Positions 43,535 to 52,174 of a stretch of 64,000 bases of DNA are shown piece after piece (position 1 is the stretch's first letter; each line of letters opens with the position of its first letter). Source of the DNA: UBA4416 sp943362175 (lineage in GTDB: Bacteria; Bacteroidota; Bacteroidia; B-17B0; Aurantibacillaceae); contig CALRIU020000008.1 of the NCBI GenBank assembly GCA_943362175.1, positions 168,415 to 232,414 of the forward strand. Reading direction: 5' to 3'. The notes beneath the pieces were generated by a model. It saw nothing but the letters and a program-made list of their open reading frames with translations, searched no databases and had not been told where the DNA came from. The translations under genes and the position numbers were made by a program.

Positions 43535-45160
43535 TCAACAAAACACTTCCGTAAACTCAAAGCGCTTGCCGTTAAACAAGCCCTTGTCGCTCAGCTTCAA
43601 CTCAGGAATCACCAGCAGGGCCATAAAGGAAAGGCTCATATACGGTGCCCTTAAGGTGCTTCCCAAAGCTTTCGCACGCAGGTCTAACTTTGTGTAGGCA
43701 GCGGCCACCTCTTCCGCAGGCTGGTTGGTCATGATGCCGGCAACCGGTAATTCCAGCACCAGCGCTTCATCGTTATTGGCAAGGGAAATGCCGCCTTTGG
43801 CTTTGATGATCAGGTTTACCGCTTTGCAGATGTCCTCATCATTTGTTCCTACCACCACAATGTTGTGGCAGTCGTGTGCCACGCAGCTGGCAATCGCTCC
43901 GGATCGGAGTCCCACGTTTTTAATGAAGGCTATGGCAACAGGCTGATCACTGTAGCGGTTCACCACGGCCATTTTTAAAATATCCTGCTCCGTATTGGAT
44001 TCCGCATAGCCGTTGATGTTCAGGGCATCGGCATAGAGCTCGTTGGTAATGAGCTGCCCGTCGAGCACTTCAATGACGCGGATCTGTTCGCCCGTGCTTT
44101 TGAGCTTAAAATCTTCGGGAGCTTTGAGGCTGCAATGGAAATTGTTGACGACAGGCGCTGTTACCGCTTGAATAAAAGAGCTTCCTTTTTCAGCAACCAG
44201 GGTGCCGTTGATGTAGGTTTTAAGAATGGTGAAATCGTTCAGGTTGTCGATCTCAATGAAGTCGGCATTGTCGCCGGCTTGCAGCAGGCCTACCGGCAGG
44301 CTATAATGTTTAATCACATTGTAAGAAGCCGCCCGCAAAACATCAAACAGGTCATGCCCGTGAGCCAGCGCGCGTTTCACATGCTCGTTGATGTGCGATT
44401 CAATCAGGTTGTCGGGATGCTTATCGTCGCAGCAGAACATGATCTGATCCGGAAAATCCTTTAACAGCGGGATCAGCGTTTCGAAATTTTTGGCGGCGCT
44501 GCCCTCGCGGATCATCACCTTCACGCCGTGCCTCAGCTTTTCCAGCGCTTCGATGTAGCCGAAGCATTCGTGGTCTGTCGTAATGCCCGCATCAAAGTAG
44601 GTTTTCATCTCATCTCCGGTAAGGCCCGGCGCGTGGCCATCGATGGGCTTGCCGTGCTTTTTCGCGGAGGCCAGCTTTTTCATCACCTCTTCATCCTGGT
44701 AGATCACACCCGGAAAATTCATCATTTCGGCGAGGTACACAATGTCGTTGCGGGATAGTAATTCATCAATGGCCTTGGCATCGATCACGGCGCCCGCCGT
44801 TTCAAAGCCGGTGGCCGGTACACAGGAAGGTGCGCCGAAGTAGAAATGGAAGGGAACCTGCCGGGCATTACCGATCATGTAATCCACGCCGGCAGTACCC
44901 AGAACGTTAGCAATCTCATGCGGATCGGAGATCGTTCCTACAGTGCCATGCGTTACCGCCAAACGGGCAAACTCCGAAGGTACCAGCATGCTGCTCTCCA
45001 CATGTACATGGGCATCTACAAAGCCCGGAAGAATGTAGGTGCCGAAATTTCCATCCACCCGGTTTATAGACAGAATTTTTTGTCCTTCAATGCTGACTTC
45101 CGCAGGATAGATCTCGCGGGCAATTAGGTCAATCAGGTTAGCTTTAATCGTAAACGGCAT
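43535..45160 (-). CDS. ade: Adenine deaminase
   Basis: 541-residue amidohydrolase-superfamily enzyme that deaminates adenine to hypoxanthine for purine salvage. The fold begins with a small beta domain, then PGFVDAHVHVESSML (metal HxH), the adenine deaminase segments SDPHEIANVLG, FGAPSCVPATGFETAG and AEMMNFPGVI, then GHAPGLTGDEM and TTDHECFGY. The C-terminal domain holds ACVAHDCHNIVVVGTNDEDI. Length and motifs match Ade (AdeC/YicP type). It is followed upstream, 6 bp away, by a related but altered amidohydrolase in the same orientation. Confidence 0.95.
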   Translation of the reverse strand: MPFTIKANLIDLIAREIYPAEVSIEGQKILSINRVDGNFGTYILPGFVDAHVHVESSMLVPSEFARLAVTHGTVGTISDPHEIANVLGTAGVDYMIGNARQVPFHFYFGAPSCVPATGFETAGAVIDAKAIDELLSRNDIVYLAEMMNFPGVIYQDEEVMKKLASAKKHGKPIDGHAPGLTGDEMKTYFDAGITTDHECFGYIEALEKLRHGVKVMIREGSAAKNFETLIPLLKDFPDQIMFCCDDKHPDNLIESHINEHVKRALAHGHDLFDVLRAASYNVIKHYSLPVGLLQAGDNADFIEIDNLNDFTILKTYINGTLVAEKGSSFIQAVTAPVVNNFHCSLKAPEDFKLKSTGEQIRVIEVLDGQLITNELYADALNINGYAESNTEQDILKMAVVNRYSDQPVAIAFIKNVGLRSGAIASCVAHDCHNIVVVGTNDEDICKAVNLIIKAKGGISLANNDEALVLELPVAGIMTNQPAEEVAAAYTKLDLRAKALGSTLRAPYMSLSFMALLVIPELKLSDKGLFNGKRFEFTEVFC

Positions 45161-45166
45161 AAGTCG

Positions 45167-46450
45167 TTAAGGTTTTACACCATATTTATCCGCATATTTT
45201 TTATACAGATCGTTCTGAAAATTGCTCACCCGGATGCTTCTGCCATTCACAAAAGCCATTACGATGTTGCTGCTTCTGATATCCAGCACATCGCCGGTGG
45301 AAATCACCATAGAGGCGAGTTTCCCCGTTTCGAGGCTTCCGATGAGGCTGTCCACACCGAGGATCCTCGCGGTGTTGAGTGTAATGCTTTGAAGGGCCTG
45401 TTCTTTCGTCAAGCCATAAGCGGCAGCCGTTCCGGCAAGGTAAGGCAGGTTCCGCGAGTTCATCGCTTCCATGTCGCCCTGGTTTTGAAGGCAGAACATC
45501 ACCGAATCTTTTTGCAGCAGGTAAGGCAGCTTGTAGTAAATATCGGTGTCCGCTTCGGGCAGCTCCGGCAGGTCATGCAGGCGGTTCACCATCACGGCCA
45601 CATGATGCTCTTTCAGGAAAGGTGTGATCTTGTAACTGTCTTTTCCACCGACAACGATGAGCTTCTTCACGCCGAATTTTTTGGCGAAGTTCACGGCCAG
45701 CATAATATCTTTCACATAGTCTGCATGCAGGTATAGATTTTTACTTCCGTTGAATACACCTTTCATAGCCTCATAGCGGAGGTTGACCTCGCCGCTGGCA
45801 GGCGCTTTGTAGTAGGCGCTCGCGTTTTCGAAAAAGGCCGTCAGGTCATTCAGCTGCTCCTGGAACCTCGTGTTTTTTTCGCTGGGCTGAGGCTCTGCCC
45901 ACCAGCCATGCTTCACAACGGAGTTCGGAAAGTTAAGATGGATCCCATCGTCAGCTTTGATTACCGCGTCTTCCCAGTTCCAGCCATCGGTGGCCAGTAC
46001 CGAGGAGCTGCCGCTGATCACGCCATAGCGGGGCGTAGCCTGTGTGTAGAGGATGCCGTTCGCTTTGACGGTTTCTAAAATCTTGCTGTCGGTATTATAG
46101 GCGATCAGGCTGCGGATATGCGGGTTGTAATCGCCCACCTCGGCATAGTCGCTGGTCTGCCTCACCGCTTCGGCTTCCTGCAGGCCGAGGATACAATTGG
46201 GAGCAATAAAGCCCGGGTAGATATGTTTACCGGAGACATCAATCGTGGTGTCGAATTTGCTCATGTCCAGCTTGGTGAGCCTGGCGTCCGACACAAAGTC
46301 AATCTTTCCTTCGCTGAAAGCAAGGTAGCTGTTTTCAATCACCTGTCCGTTGCCGATATGCGCCACACCGTTGGTGAGCAGGATGCGTTTTTTGTTTTGC
46401 GCGGTTGCGGCTGCCGCCAGGGATATGAGGACAATAACAAGTGTTTTCAT
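45167..46450 (-). CDS. Exported amidohydrolase-like protein lacking HxH metal motif
   Basis: 427 residues from the ATG at 46450, which begins a signal peptide (MKTLVIVLISLAAAATAQ). The composite amidohydrolase fold is visible: LLTNGVAHIGNGQVIENSYL, HIYPGFIAPNCILGL, the imidazolonepropionase-like tail SITLNTARILGVDSLIGSLETGKLASMVI. Where active enzymes have DxHxH, this one has APNC, so the binuclear metal site is probably lost. Similar exported copies occur in Bacteroidota, sometimes beside an intact partner. Function unknown. Confidence 0.8.
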   Translation of the reverse strand: MKTLVIVLISLAAAATAQNKKRILLTNGVAHIGNGQVIENSYLAFSEGKIDFVSDARLTKLDMSKFDTTIDVSGKHIYPGFIAPNCILGLQEAEAVRQTSDYAEVGDYNPHIRSLIAYNTDSKILETVKANGILYTQATPRYGVISGSSSVLATDGWNWEDAVIKADDGIHLNFPNSVVKHGWWAEPQPSEKNTRFQEQLNDLTAFFENASAYYKAPASGEVNLRYEAMKGVFNGSKNLYLHADYVKDIMLAVNFAKKFGVKKLIVVGGKDSYKITPFLKEHHVAVMVNRLHDLPELPEADTDIYYKLPYLLQKDSVMFCLQNQGDMEAMNSRNLPYLAGTAAAYGLTKEQALQSITLNTARILGVDSLIGSLETGKLASMVISTGDVLDIRSSNIVMAFVNGRSIRVSNFQNDLYKKYADKYGVKP

Positions 46451-46519
46451 ACGGTAAAAAGGATTTTGCTGACAGGTAAATATAAACAAAAATACAGCAA
46501 AGAAGATATACAAAAAGCG

Positions 46520-46527
46520 TAACTTTG
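46520..46527 (+). promoter_or_regulatory. Probable -7 box for a near-leaderless RNA methyltransferase mRNA
   Basis: TAACTTTG fits TAnnTTTG and ends only 3 bp before the ATG at 46531, so transcription would start at or within a few bases of the start codon. No clear TTTG -33 box is seen. Confidence 0.4.
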
Positions 46528-46530
46528 CGC

Positions 46531-47742
46531 ATGCCAAAAACCAACAAAAAAACGGCTAAGCCTCACCGCATCCTGTTACAGGCCATTGTGAACGCTTTGT
46601 CGGTCATCTTCAACGAGAACAAGTACGCTGATAAGGTCATTGAAAAGACCCTGAAGGAAAATGCAAAATTCGGAGGAAGGGACAGGCGCTTTGTAGCAGA
46701 GACCACCTACGATATAGTGCGCAACTACCGCCTGCTGGCCCACCTGGCCGGAACTGAAAATGGTTTTTGGGAAATGCTGGGTGTATATTTCATCCTGAAG
46801 CACTTGCCTATGCCCGATGAGCGCGATTTTAAAAACCTCCATGAAAAGCAGGTCCTAGATGCCTATAAAGCGCTGAAAGATGAGAAAATTCTACAGGCTT
46901 ATCCCGACTGGCTTTGGGAGCTGGGCGAATCGGAGTTAGGAAAGGACGCCTGGCAGAAAGAAGCCAAAGCCCTGAACGAGCAGGCCGAAGTGGTATTGCG
47001 CGTGAATACCTTAAAAACGAAAAAGCCAATCTTATTGAAATTCCTCACCGAGCAGGAAATAGAAGTAGAGCCGCTGGAAGACCATGAGGATGCTTTGGTG
47101 TTGATGACCAGGCAAAACCTGTTTCAGAACGAGCTGTTCAAACTCGGCTTGTTTGAATTACAGGATGCAGGCTCCCAGCAGATCTCCGAATTTCTCGGCG
47201 TAGAGCCCGGTATGCGGGTGATTGACGCCTGTGCCGGTGGCGGTGGCAAAAGCCTGCACATCGCAGCGCTGATGCAAAACAAAGGGCGCATCATTTCGAT
47301 GGATGTGACGCAGTGGAAGCTCGATGAATTGAAAAAGCGTGCGCGGAGGGCAGGAGCAGGCAACATCGAAACGCGCCTCATCGAAGGCAGTAAAACCATT
47401 AAGCGCCTGGAGAGCACGGCCGACAGGCTCTTGCTGGATGTTCCCTGCAGTGGCATGGGGGTCATTAAACGCAACCCGGATGCCAAGTGGAAACTGAATC
47501 CCGAATTTATAGCAAGAACCAGGGAGCTCCAGCAAAAGATCCTGGGCGAATATTCGGGCATGATAAAACCGGGTGGCATGCTGGTGTATTCGACCTGTAG
47601 CATTTTACCAAGCGAGAACAAAAATCAGGTAGACACCTTTCTGGCCGGGAACAAAAATTTTGAATTCATAAAAGAGAAGACTATTTTTCCTTCACAGGGC
47701 TTTGATGGATTTTACATGGCCCTTCTGAAACGCATCAAATAG
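46531..47742 (+). CDS. RsmB/NOP2-type rRNA cytosine-5 methyltransferase
   Basis: 403-residue SAM-dependent methyltransferase that makes 5-methylcytosine in RNA, probably 16S rRNA. The N-terminal helical NusB-like domain (about 10-150) is followed by the catalytic fold: DAGSQQISEFLGVEPG, SAM motif I DACAGGGGKSLHIAAL, the ADRLLLDVPCSGMGV Cys and the second catalytic Cys in YSTCSILPSEN. The ATG at 46531 starts MPKTNKK. The NusB-like start is shorter than in E. coli RsmB. It is divergent from the amidohydrolase gene and 2 bp upstream of the next gene. Confidence 0.88.
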   Translation: MPKTNKKTAKPHRILLQAIVNALSVIFNENKYADKVIEKTLKENAKFGGRDRRFVAETTYDIVRNYRLLAHLAGTENGFWEMLGVYFILKHLPMPDERDFKNLHEKQVLDAYKALKDEKILQAYPDWLWELGESELGKDAWQKEAKALNEQAEVVLRVNTLKTKKPILLKFLTEQEIEVEPLEDHEDALVLMTRQNLFQNELFKLGLFELQDAGSQQISEFLGVEPGMRVIDACAGGGGKSLHIAALMQNKGRIISMDVTQWKLDELKKRARRAGAGNIETRLIEGSKTIKRLESTADRLLLDVPCSGMGVIKRNPDAKWKLNPEFIARTRELQQKILGEYSGMIKPGGMLVYSTCSILPSENKNQVDTFLAGNKNFEFIKEKTIFPSQGFDGFYMALLKRIK

Positions 47743-47744
47743 CA

Positions 47745-48197
47745 ATGGCTTTGGAACACTATACCATACTGGAGACCCACATCGTTGAAATGTTTACCAT
47801 TCACATGCTCGACAATGGCATCGTGCATATTGAAGTGGCAGGAGACAGCATTGTAGATGTAAAGCACCTCAAAGCACAACGCGCATTTCTCAAATCGCGT
47901 TTCGATGGAAAAACAAAGTTCAGCATCCTTGTGGAGTCAGGCTATGATTCCACACTCACCAAAGAAGCCCGTGAATATACCTCCCTCCCTGAAACCAATG
48001 CCATGACGCTGGCCACGGCCGTGGTGGTAAAATCACTGGCAGAGCGCATCATCATTAACTTCATCGTCAACATCACCAGCCGCCAGGCTATGAAAATACG
48101 CCTCTTCGATCATAAGGAAAGCGCCATGAAGTGGCTGCTGTCGCTCAAAGAGCTTACCACTCCAACAAAACAGGACGCGCTTACAAGCTGTCTTTAA
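47745..48197 (+). CDS. STAS/SpoIIAA-like domain protein (DUF7793-like)
   Basis: 150-residue soluble protein with the alternating beta-alpha pattern of SpoIIAA-like STAS domains: HMLDNGIVHIEVAGDSIVDVK, FSILVESGYDSTLTKEAREY, AVVVKSLAERIIINFIV and IRLFDHKESAMKWLLSL. Such small stand-alone proteins are common in Bacteroidota and have no known role. It is encoded 2 bp after the methyltransferase and probably in its operon. Confidence 0.68.
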   Translation: MALEHYTILETHIVEMFTIHMLDNGIVHIEVAGDSIVDVKHLKAQRAFLKSRFDGKTKFSILVESGYDSTLTKEAREYTSLPETNAMTLATAVVVKSLAERIIINFIVNITSRQAMKIRLFDHKESAMKWLLSLKELTTPTKQDALTSCL

Positions 48198-48222
48198 AAA
48201 CATCAACTACTAACCCATCCCT

Positions 48223-48609
48223 ATGAAAACACTCGTTGCACTCTTCTTATTTTTAGGATCGTTCACCGCCTTTTCTCAGACCAAAGTTGAGAACGTGGAT
48301 GCCGCAACCTTCAAAAAGCTGATTGATGAAAAGAAAGGCGTTCTCATCGACCTGCGTACCGATGAAGAGCTGAAGAACAAAGGCTATATCAAAGGCGCCG
48401 CACAGATCGACTATTTCGGCAAAAATGCCGAGGCGGTGATCTCGAAGCTCGATAAGAGCAAAACCTACCTCATTTATTGCGCCGGTGGCGGGCGCAGCGG
48501 CGAATGCGCCGACCTGATGAAGAAAGAAGGCTTCTCACATGTGGTGAACCTCGAAAAAGGCTACGACGACTGGAAGAAAAAAGGCTTTGAGACCGAAGTG
48601 AAGAAGTAG
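48223..48609 (+). CDS. Periplasmic rhodanese-like sulfurtransferase
   Basis: 128 residues. A signal peptide (LVALFLFLGSFTAFSQ) precedes a single rhodanese domain: GVLIDLRTDEELKNKGYIKGA, YFGKNAE and the active-site loop YCAGGGRSGE, a Cys-x4-Arg loop of the standard six-residue length. A catalytic Cys persulfide and a sulfur-transfer or redox role in the periplasm are expected. It starts 25 bp after the STAS-like gene. Confidence 0.88.
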   Translation: MKTLVALFLFLGSFTAFSQTKVENVDAATFKKLIDEKKGVLIDLRTDEELKNKGYIKGAAQIDYFGKNAEAVISKLDKSKTYLIYCAGGGRSGECADLMKKEGFSHVVNLEKGYDDWKKKGFETEVKK

Positions 48610-48699
48610 TAGTGCCGGTTCTGCCTGTTACGAGGAGTCATGACAGGCGCCAACCGGGTGAATATTTCTGAGTGTAGAATGCTATGTGGGAGGAATGCC

Positions 48700-48791
48700 G
48701 CGCCAGGGACAGAGCGGCCTGTTTGAGCTCCTTTGGTTGTCCCGCAGGGCAAACAAAGAGCGAGTAGCGATGGCCCGCCCGGGCGCCCAAA
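48700..48791. repeat. Mosaic intergenic repeat, second module-2 copy
   Basis: The sequence runs from GCGCCAGGGA (48700-48709) to GCCCGCCCGGGCGCCCAA and contains the hairpin CTTTGGTTGTCCC/GGGCAAACAAAG. The ends equal those of 20879-20984, but the middle is different. It occupies the convergent gap between the rhodanese and S41 protease genes. Confidence 0.75.
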
Positions 48792-48861
48792 AAATAATTA
48801 TTTAGCGCGATATCGTAACACTTCTGAAACACTTGGAGGGAATTTCCATGATGTAATTCTC

Positions 48862-50493
48862 TTAAGACTTTGTGTTCAGCAGTTCTGCTGCTTTCAGGAT
48901 ACACTTATCGTTCTCGTTGATGATCGGGTAATAAGCGTCCCTGTCGAAAATATCACGGCCGATCAGCGCTTTCAGATAAGGCTTCAGGGCCACGCCGGCC
49001 CTGGCTTTAGCAGCCGGATCAATTTTCGTTTTCAGCTTTTCGCAATAGGTGAAAAACTCATCCAGGATGGCTTGCGTTACCTGGAATTGCGCGATGAAAT
49101 TTTTGGCGCTGCCGTATGATTTTAGCCTGGCGCGGTTGTTATCTGAATACTCAAAGGCAAAGGTATTGACCACGCCTGCATAGAATAATTTATTCAATAC
49201 CGAATTGGTTTTGGAGGTATCGATGGGAACGAACACATCCGGCATAATACCGCCGCCGCCGTATACCGTTTTGCCTTCCGGTGTTTTGAACGCCTGTTTT
49301 TTATCCAGCTTGATGCTGTCGATGTTCAGGAGCTCGCCATGATCGTAGCGGTCGTATTCCTCATTGTAATATTCGTCCTTATCGTCCGTATAGGGCTTCT
49401 GAATGCAGCGCCCGGTAGGGGTGTAATAACGGGCAATGGTGAGGCGGATGGCAGAGCCGTCGGGCAGCTGCATCTGGTCCTGCACAAGGCCTTTTCCGAA
49501 GCTCCTGCGACCTACAATAATGCCGCGGTCGTTATCCTGGATAGCTCCGGCAACAATTTCGCTGGCGCTCGCCGAGCCTTCATCAATCAATATCGCCAGC
49601 CCGTTCTTCTCGAAGCTTCCCCTTTCCGTCGCTTTGAATATTTTTTTAGGGTTGGCCTTGCCCTGTGTATACACGATCTGCAGGCCATTGGCCAGGAATT
49701 CGTCGGAAATATCTACAGCGGCATTCAGGTAGCCGCCGGGATTTCCACGCAGATCGAGGATCAGTTTCTTCATGCCCTGTTTGCTGAGCGCGTTGAAAGC
49801 CTTCAGGTATTCGTCGTAGGTAGTAGCTGCAAATTTGCTGATTTTGATATAGCCGACCGATGGATTGACCATGTAATAGGCATCGAGGCTGTAGAGCGGA
49901 ATGGCATCGCGGGTGATTTTGAAATTGAGGAGGTCTTTGATGCCCGCCCGCATAATGCTTACGTTTACCGTACTGCCTCTGGGGCCGCGAAGCTTCTCAA
50001 ACACCTCTTTGTTGGTGATGCCCACGCCGGCGGCTTTTTTACCTTCGATGTTGATGAATTTATCCCCATCGAGGATCCCCGTTTTCTCAGATGGCCCGCC
50101 TTCGATGGTGTTGATGATGCGGATGGTATCCTTGAAAATATTGAACTCGACGCCGATGCCGTCGAAATTGCCTTCCAGCGGCTCATTGACCGCGCTGAAA
50201 TCACTGGCGGGAATGTAGGCCGAGTGCGGATCGAGGCTTTCTAACAGCGAAGTGACGGTTTTTTCAACCAGCTCTTTTTTGTTGATGGTATCCACATACT
50301 GGTATTCGATGTAATCCAGCAGGCTGTTGATCTTTTCATTGCCGCTGCCTTGCTGTTGCGAAAAAACGCTGGCGTTGCGGATGCGGTTATTCAGAAAGTA
50401 GCCCAGCCAGATTCCTAAAATCAGCACCAGGGACAATATAATGGGTAAAAAAGCGTTCTGTTTCCCCCGGGGCGTAGGCTGTTCTAAGTCCAT
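48862..50493 (-). CDS. S41 family C-terminal processing protease
   Basis: 543-residue periplasmic protease. One N-terminal membrane anchor (FLPIILSLVLILGIWLGYF), a helical cap, a PDZ domain (FDGIGVEFNIFKDTIRIINTI, ILDGDKFINIEG) and the S41 core: KLILDLRGNPGGYLNAAVDI, DEGSASASEIVAGAIQDNDR (nucleophile Ser) and GRRSFGKGLVQ (catalytic Lys). It is of CtpA/Tsp type, with a role in processing exported proteins. I chose the ATG at 50493 (MDLEQPTP); the frame extends upstream without homology. It is divergent from a lipoprotein gene. Confidence 0.9.
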   Translation of the reverse strand: MDLEQPTPRGKQNAFLPIILSLVLILGIWLGYFLNNRIRNASVFSQQQGSGNEKINSLLDYIEYQYVDTINKKELVEKTVTSLLESLDPHSAYIPASDFSAVNEPLEGNFDGIGVEFNIFKDTIRIINTIEGGPSEKTGILDGDKFINIEGKKAAGVGITNKEVFEKLRGPRGSTVNVSIMRAGIKDLLNFKITRDAIPLYSLDAYYMVNPSVGYIKISKFAATTYDEYLKAFNALSKQGMKKLILDLRGNPGGYLNAAVDISDEFLANGLQIVYTQGKANPKKIFKATERGSFEKNGLAILIDEGSASASEIVAGAIQDNDRGIIVGRRSFGKGLVQDQMQLPDGSAIRLTIARYYTPTGRCIQKPYTDDKDEYYNEEYDRYDHGELLNIDSIKLDKKQAFKTPEGKTVYGGGGIMPDVFVPIDTSKTNSVLNKLFYAGVVNTFAFEYSDNNRARLKSYGSAKNFIAQFQVTQAILDEFFTYCEKLKTKIDPAAKARAGVALKPYLKALIGRDIFDRDAYYPIINENDKCILKAAELLNTKS

Positions 50494-50550
50494 AAAATGA
50501 TGTATATTTGCAGGGTGTAAAGGTATTTGTTTAACGGAGATTGTTGCGGA

Positions 50551-50997
50551 ATGTTTAGAATTTTTAGCATATTGCTTATCGTCCTGCTGCTTGGCAGCAT
50601 ATCCTGTAAAAAGAAAGCCAAAGTCGTTCAGGATAACATTGCTTACCAAACAGTGAATATCACCATGTATCCGAACGATCCTTTGAACTTCAAGCTGGGA
50701 ACCGTTGGAGGCTGGATTTATTACCGTGGTGGAGTAAACGGAATTATCATTTACCGCAAAGCACAAAACAGCTCCGCCGATTTTGTAGCGATCGAGCGGA
50801 CATCAACCCAGCTCCCTGATAACCCTGATGCCCTCGCCAAAGTACAATCCGATGGCTTTACCCTCAAAGATACCATCAGCGGCTCCAAATGGCAGATTAT
50901 TGATGGCGCCGTTGTGAGCGGCCCTGCACAGCTTCCGTTGCGCCTGTACAACACCTTCTACGATAATGCGAACGGTATCCTCACCATCCGGAATTAG
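50551..50997 (+). CDS. Rieske-like lipoprotein without iron-sulfur ligands
   Basis: 148-residue predicted lipoprotein (ILLIVLLLGSISC, Cys about 19). The body has the strand pattern of Bacteroidota Rieske-fold proteins: PLNFKLGTVGGWIYYRGGVNGIIIYR, FVAIERTSTQLPDN, LKDTISGSKWQIIDGAVVSG and PAQLPLRLYNT. Rieske proteins need Cys-x-His and Cys-x2-His ligands; the matching positions here read ERTSTQ and TISGSK. It would be a degenerate relative, perhaps a binding or structural protein. Homology is pattern-based, so the call is tentative. I chose the ATG at 50551 over an upstream TTG. Confidence 0.6.
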   Translation: MFRIFSILLIVLLLGSISCKKKAKVVQDNIAYQTVNITMYPNDPLNFKLGTVGGWIYYRGGVNGIIIYRKAQNSSADFVAIERTSTQLPDNPDALAKVQSDGFTLKDTISGSKWQIIDGAVVSGPAQLPLRLYNTFYDNANGILTIRN

Positions 50998-50998
50998 C

Positions 50999-51031
50999 AA
51001 AAAAAATCTCCCGGGTATGTGCCGGGAGACT
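50999..51031 (-). terminator. Rho-independent terminator of the RRM gene
   Basis: On the minus strand, TCTCCCGG, a short loop, then CCGGGAGA followed by eight T. It begins about 27 bp past the RRM gene stop. Confidence 0.85.
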
Positions 51032-51057
51032 TAGAGAGTGGTTATATAGTTAATAGC

Positions 51058-51312
51058 TTAAACGCTTTCCGGTTTTCCTTTTGCCTGCGAAACAACGATG
51101 GCCCTTTCATAATGCTCGGAACCATTGAGCGCGTCAATCGCCTTTTGGGCGTCGTCGTCGTTTGCCATTTCCACGAACCCAAAGCCTCTGCTTCGTTTCG
51201 TTTCTTTGTCCTTAATAATTCTAACTGAGGTTACTTCCCCATACTGAGAAAAAAGTTCACTGAGTGCCTGTTCTCTTACCTTAAAGCTGATGTTGCTTAC
51301 AAAAATGTTCAT
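51058..51312 (-). CDS. RRM-type RNA-binding protein
   Basis: 84 residues forming one RNA-recognition motif: RNP2 NIFVSNI at the N-terminus, RNP1 RSRGFGFVEM near 42-51 and a closing YERAIVVSQAKGK strand. Short single-RRM proteins are characteristic of Bacteroidota, where they bind mRNA in a manner loosely compared with Hfq or cold-shock proteins. A 100-bp very AT-rich stretch upstream (51313-51425) suggests a long leader or promoter. A strong terminator follows. Confidence 0.94.
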   Translation of the reverse strand: MNIFVSNISFKVREQALSELFSQYGEVTSVRIIKDKETKRSRGFGFVEMANDDDAQKAIDALNGSEHYERAIVVSQAKGKPESV

Positions 51313-51534
51313 AACTGTATTTATTAATTATAGTAAAATTATAACAAATAAATAAATTGACAAATAAAAAGTGCATTTTTCGTTGAACCTTTTATAAATG
51401 TCTATTAAATTAACATTTTAAACCTTGAAAAGAATATTTTCGTGGGTCATTTTCAACGGTTCAAGACGAATCCTGATGCCTCGAAAAAAGTTATTCTGTT
51501 GACTTTCAGTATTTTGTGTGTTTTTGGCTTGTCG

Positions 51535-51915
51535 CTAAAAAACACGGGCTTCCACACTGATCTCCACATTGGCGTCCTTAGGCAGGCGGTCGGCCTGGAT
51601 GGTAGCCCTGGCAGGGAAGTCGCCTTTGAAATAGCTGCTATAAACCTCATTGACATGCACAAAGTTGTTCATATCCGCTAAAAATATAGTGGTTTTTACA
51701 ATGTTATCGTAAGTAAGCCCTGCTGCCTGCAAAACCTCGCCTACATACTCCATCACTATTTTCGTTTCATCTTTAATATTCGTTTTGATCAGTTGTTTAG
51801 ACCCCAGGTCCATGGCAATGGTTCCCGATACATAAACACTGTCTCCCACCTGGATCGCCTGGTTATAGGGGCCGATAGGGGCAGGAGCTTTCGTGGTATT
51901 AATTATTTTTTTCAT
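51535..51915 (-). CDS. ridA: RidA family reactive-imine deaminase
   Basis: 126 residues matching RidA: TTKAPAPIGPYNQAIQVGD, VYVSGTIAMD, VLQAAGLTYDNIVKTTIFLAD, NEVYSSYF, PARATIQADRLPKDANVEI (with the conserved Arg that binds the carboxylate). It hydrolyses reactive enamines/imines from PLP enzymes. I chose the ATG at 51915 (MKKIINTTKAP), the standard N-terminus; the frame extends upstream without homology. The start has a GGAGG-like sequence 6 bp upstream (minus strand reads CCTCCTTATG on the other side), which is rare in this window. Confidence 0.92.
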   Translation of the reverse strand: MKKIINTTKAPAPIGPYNQAIQVGDSVYVSGTIAMDLGSKQLIKTNIKDETKIVMEYVGEVLQAAGLTYDNIVKTTIFLADMNNFVHVNEVYSSYFKGDFPARATIQADRLPKDANVEISVEARVF

Positions 51916-52174
51916 AAGGAGGTAAGAGTTAGATACAAACAAAAATAACAAAAAACCGTTAACCTGTTGTTTAAATAGCAATTTAATGGGGTGCCGCTTG
52001 CCTTATACCGGCGTGTTTAACCCGTCATTCAGCGGCTTCAAAAACAGCCAGTCTGCTCGGCTTTGCTTTTGGCTCCTGCCGCGAGCTTCGCGGACCGGTA
52101 AATGAACAGCGGGCGTTTAGTAAAAACTCATTTTTTTTATAAATCCACTTGGCAAAACCGATAGATTTACCGAA

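Noticed and set aside
49339..50244. 301-residue plus-strand open frame opposite the S41 protease
   Set aside because: Fully antisense to a gene with clear catalytic motifs; no domain or signal.
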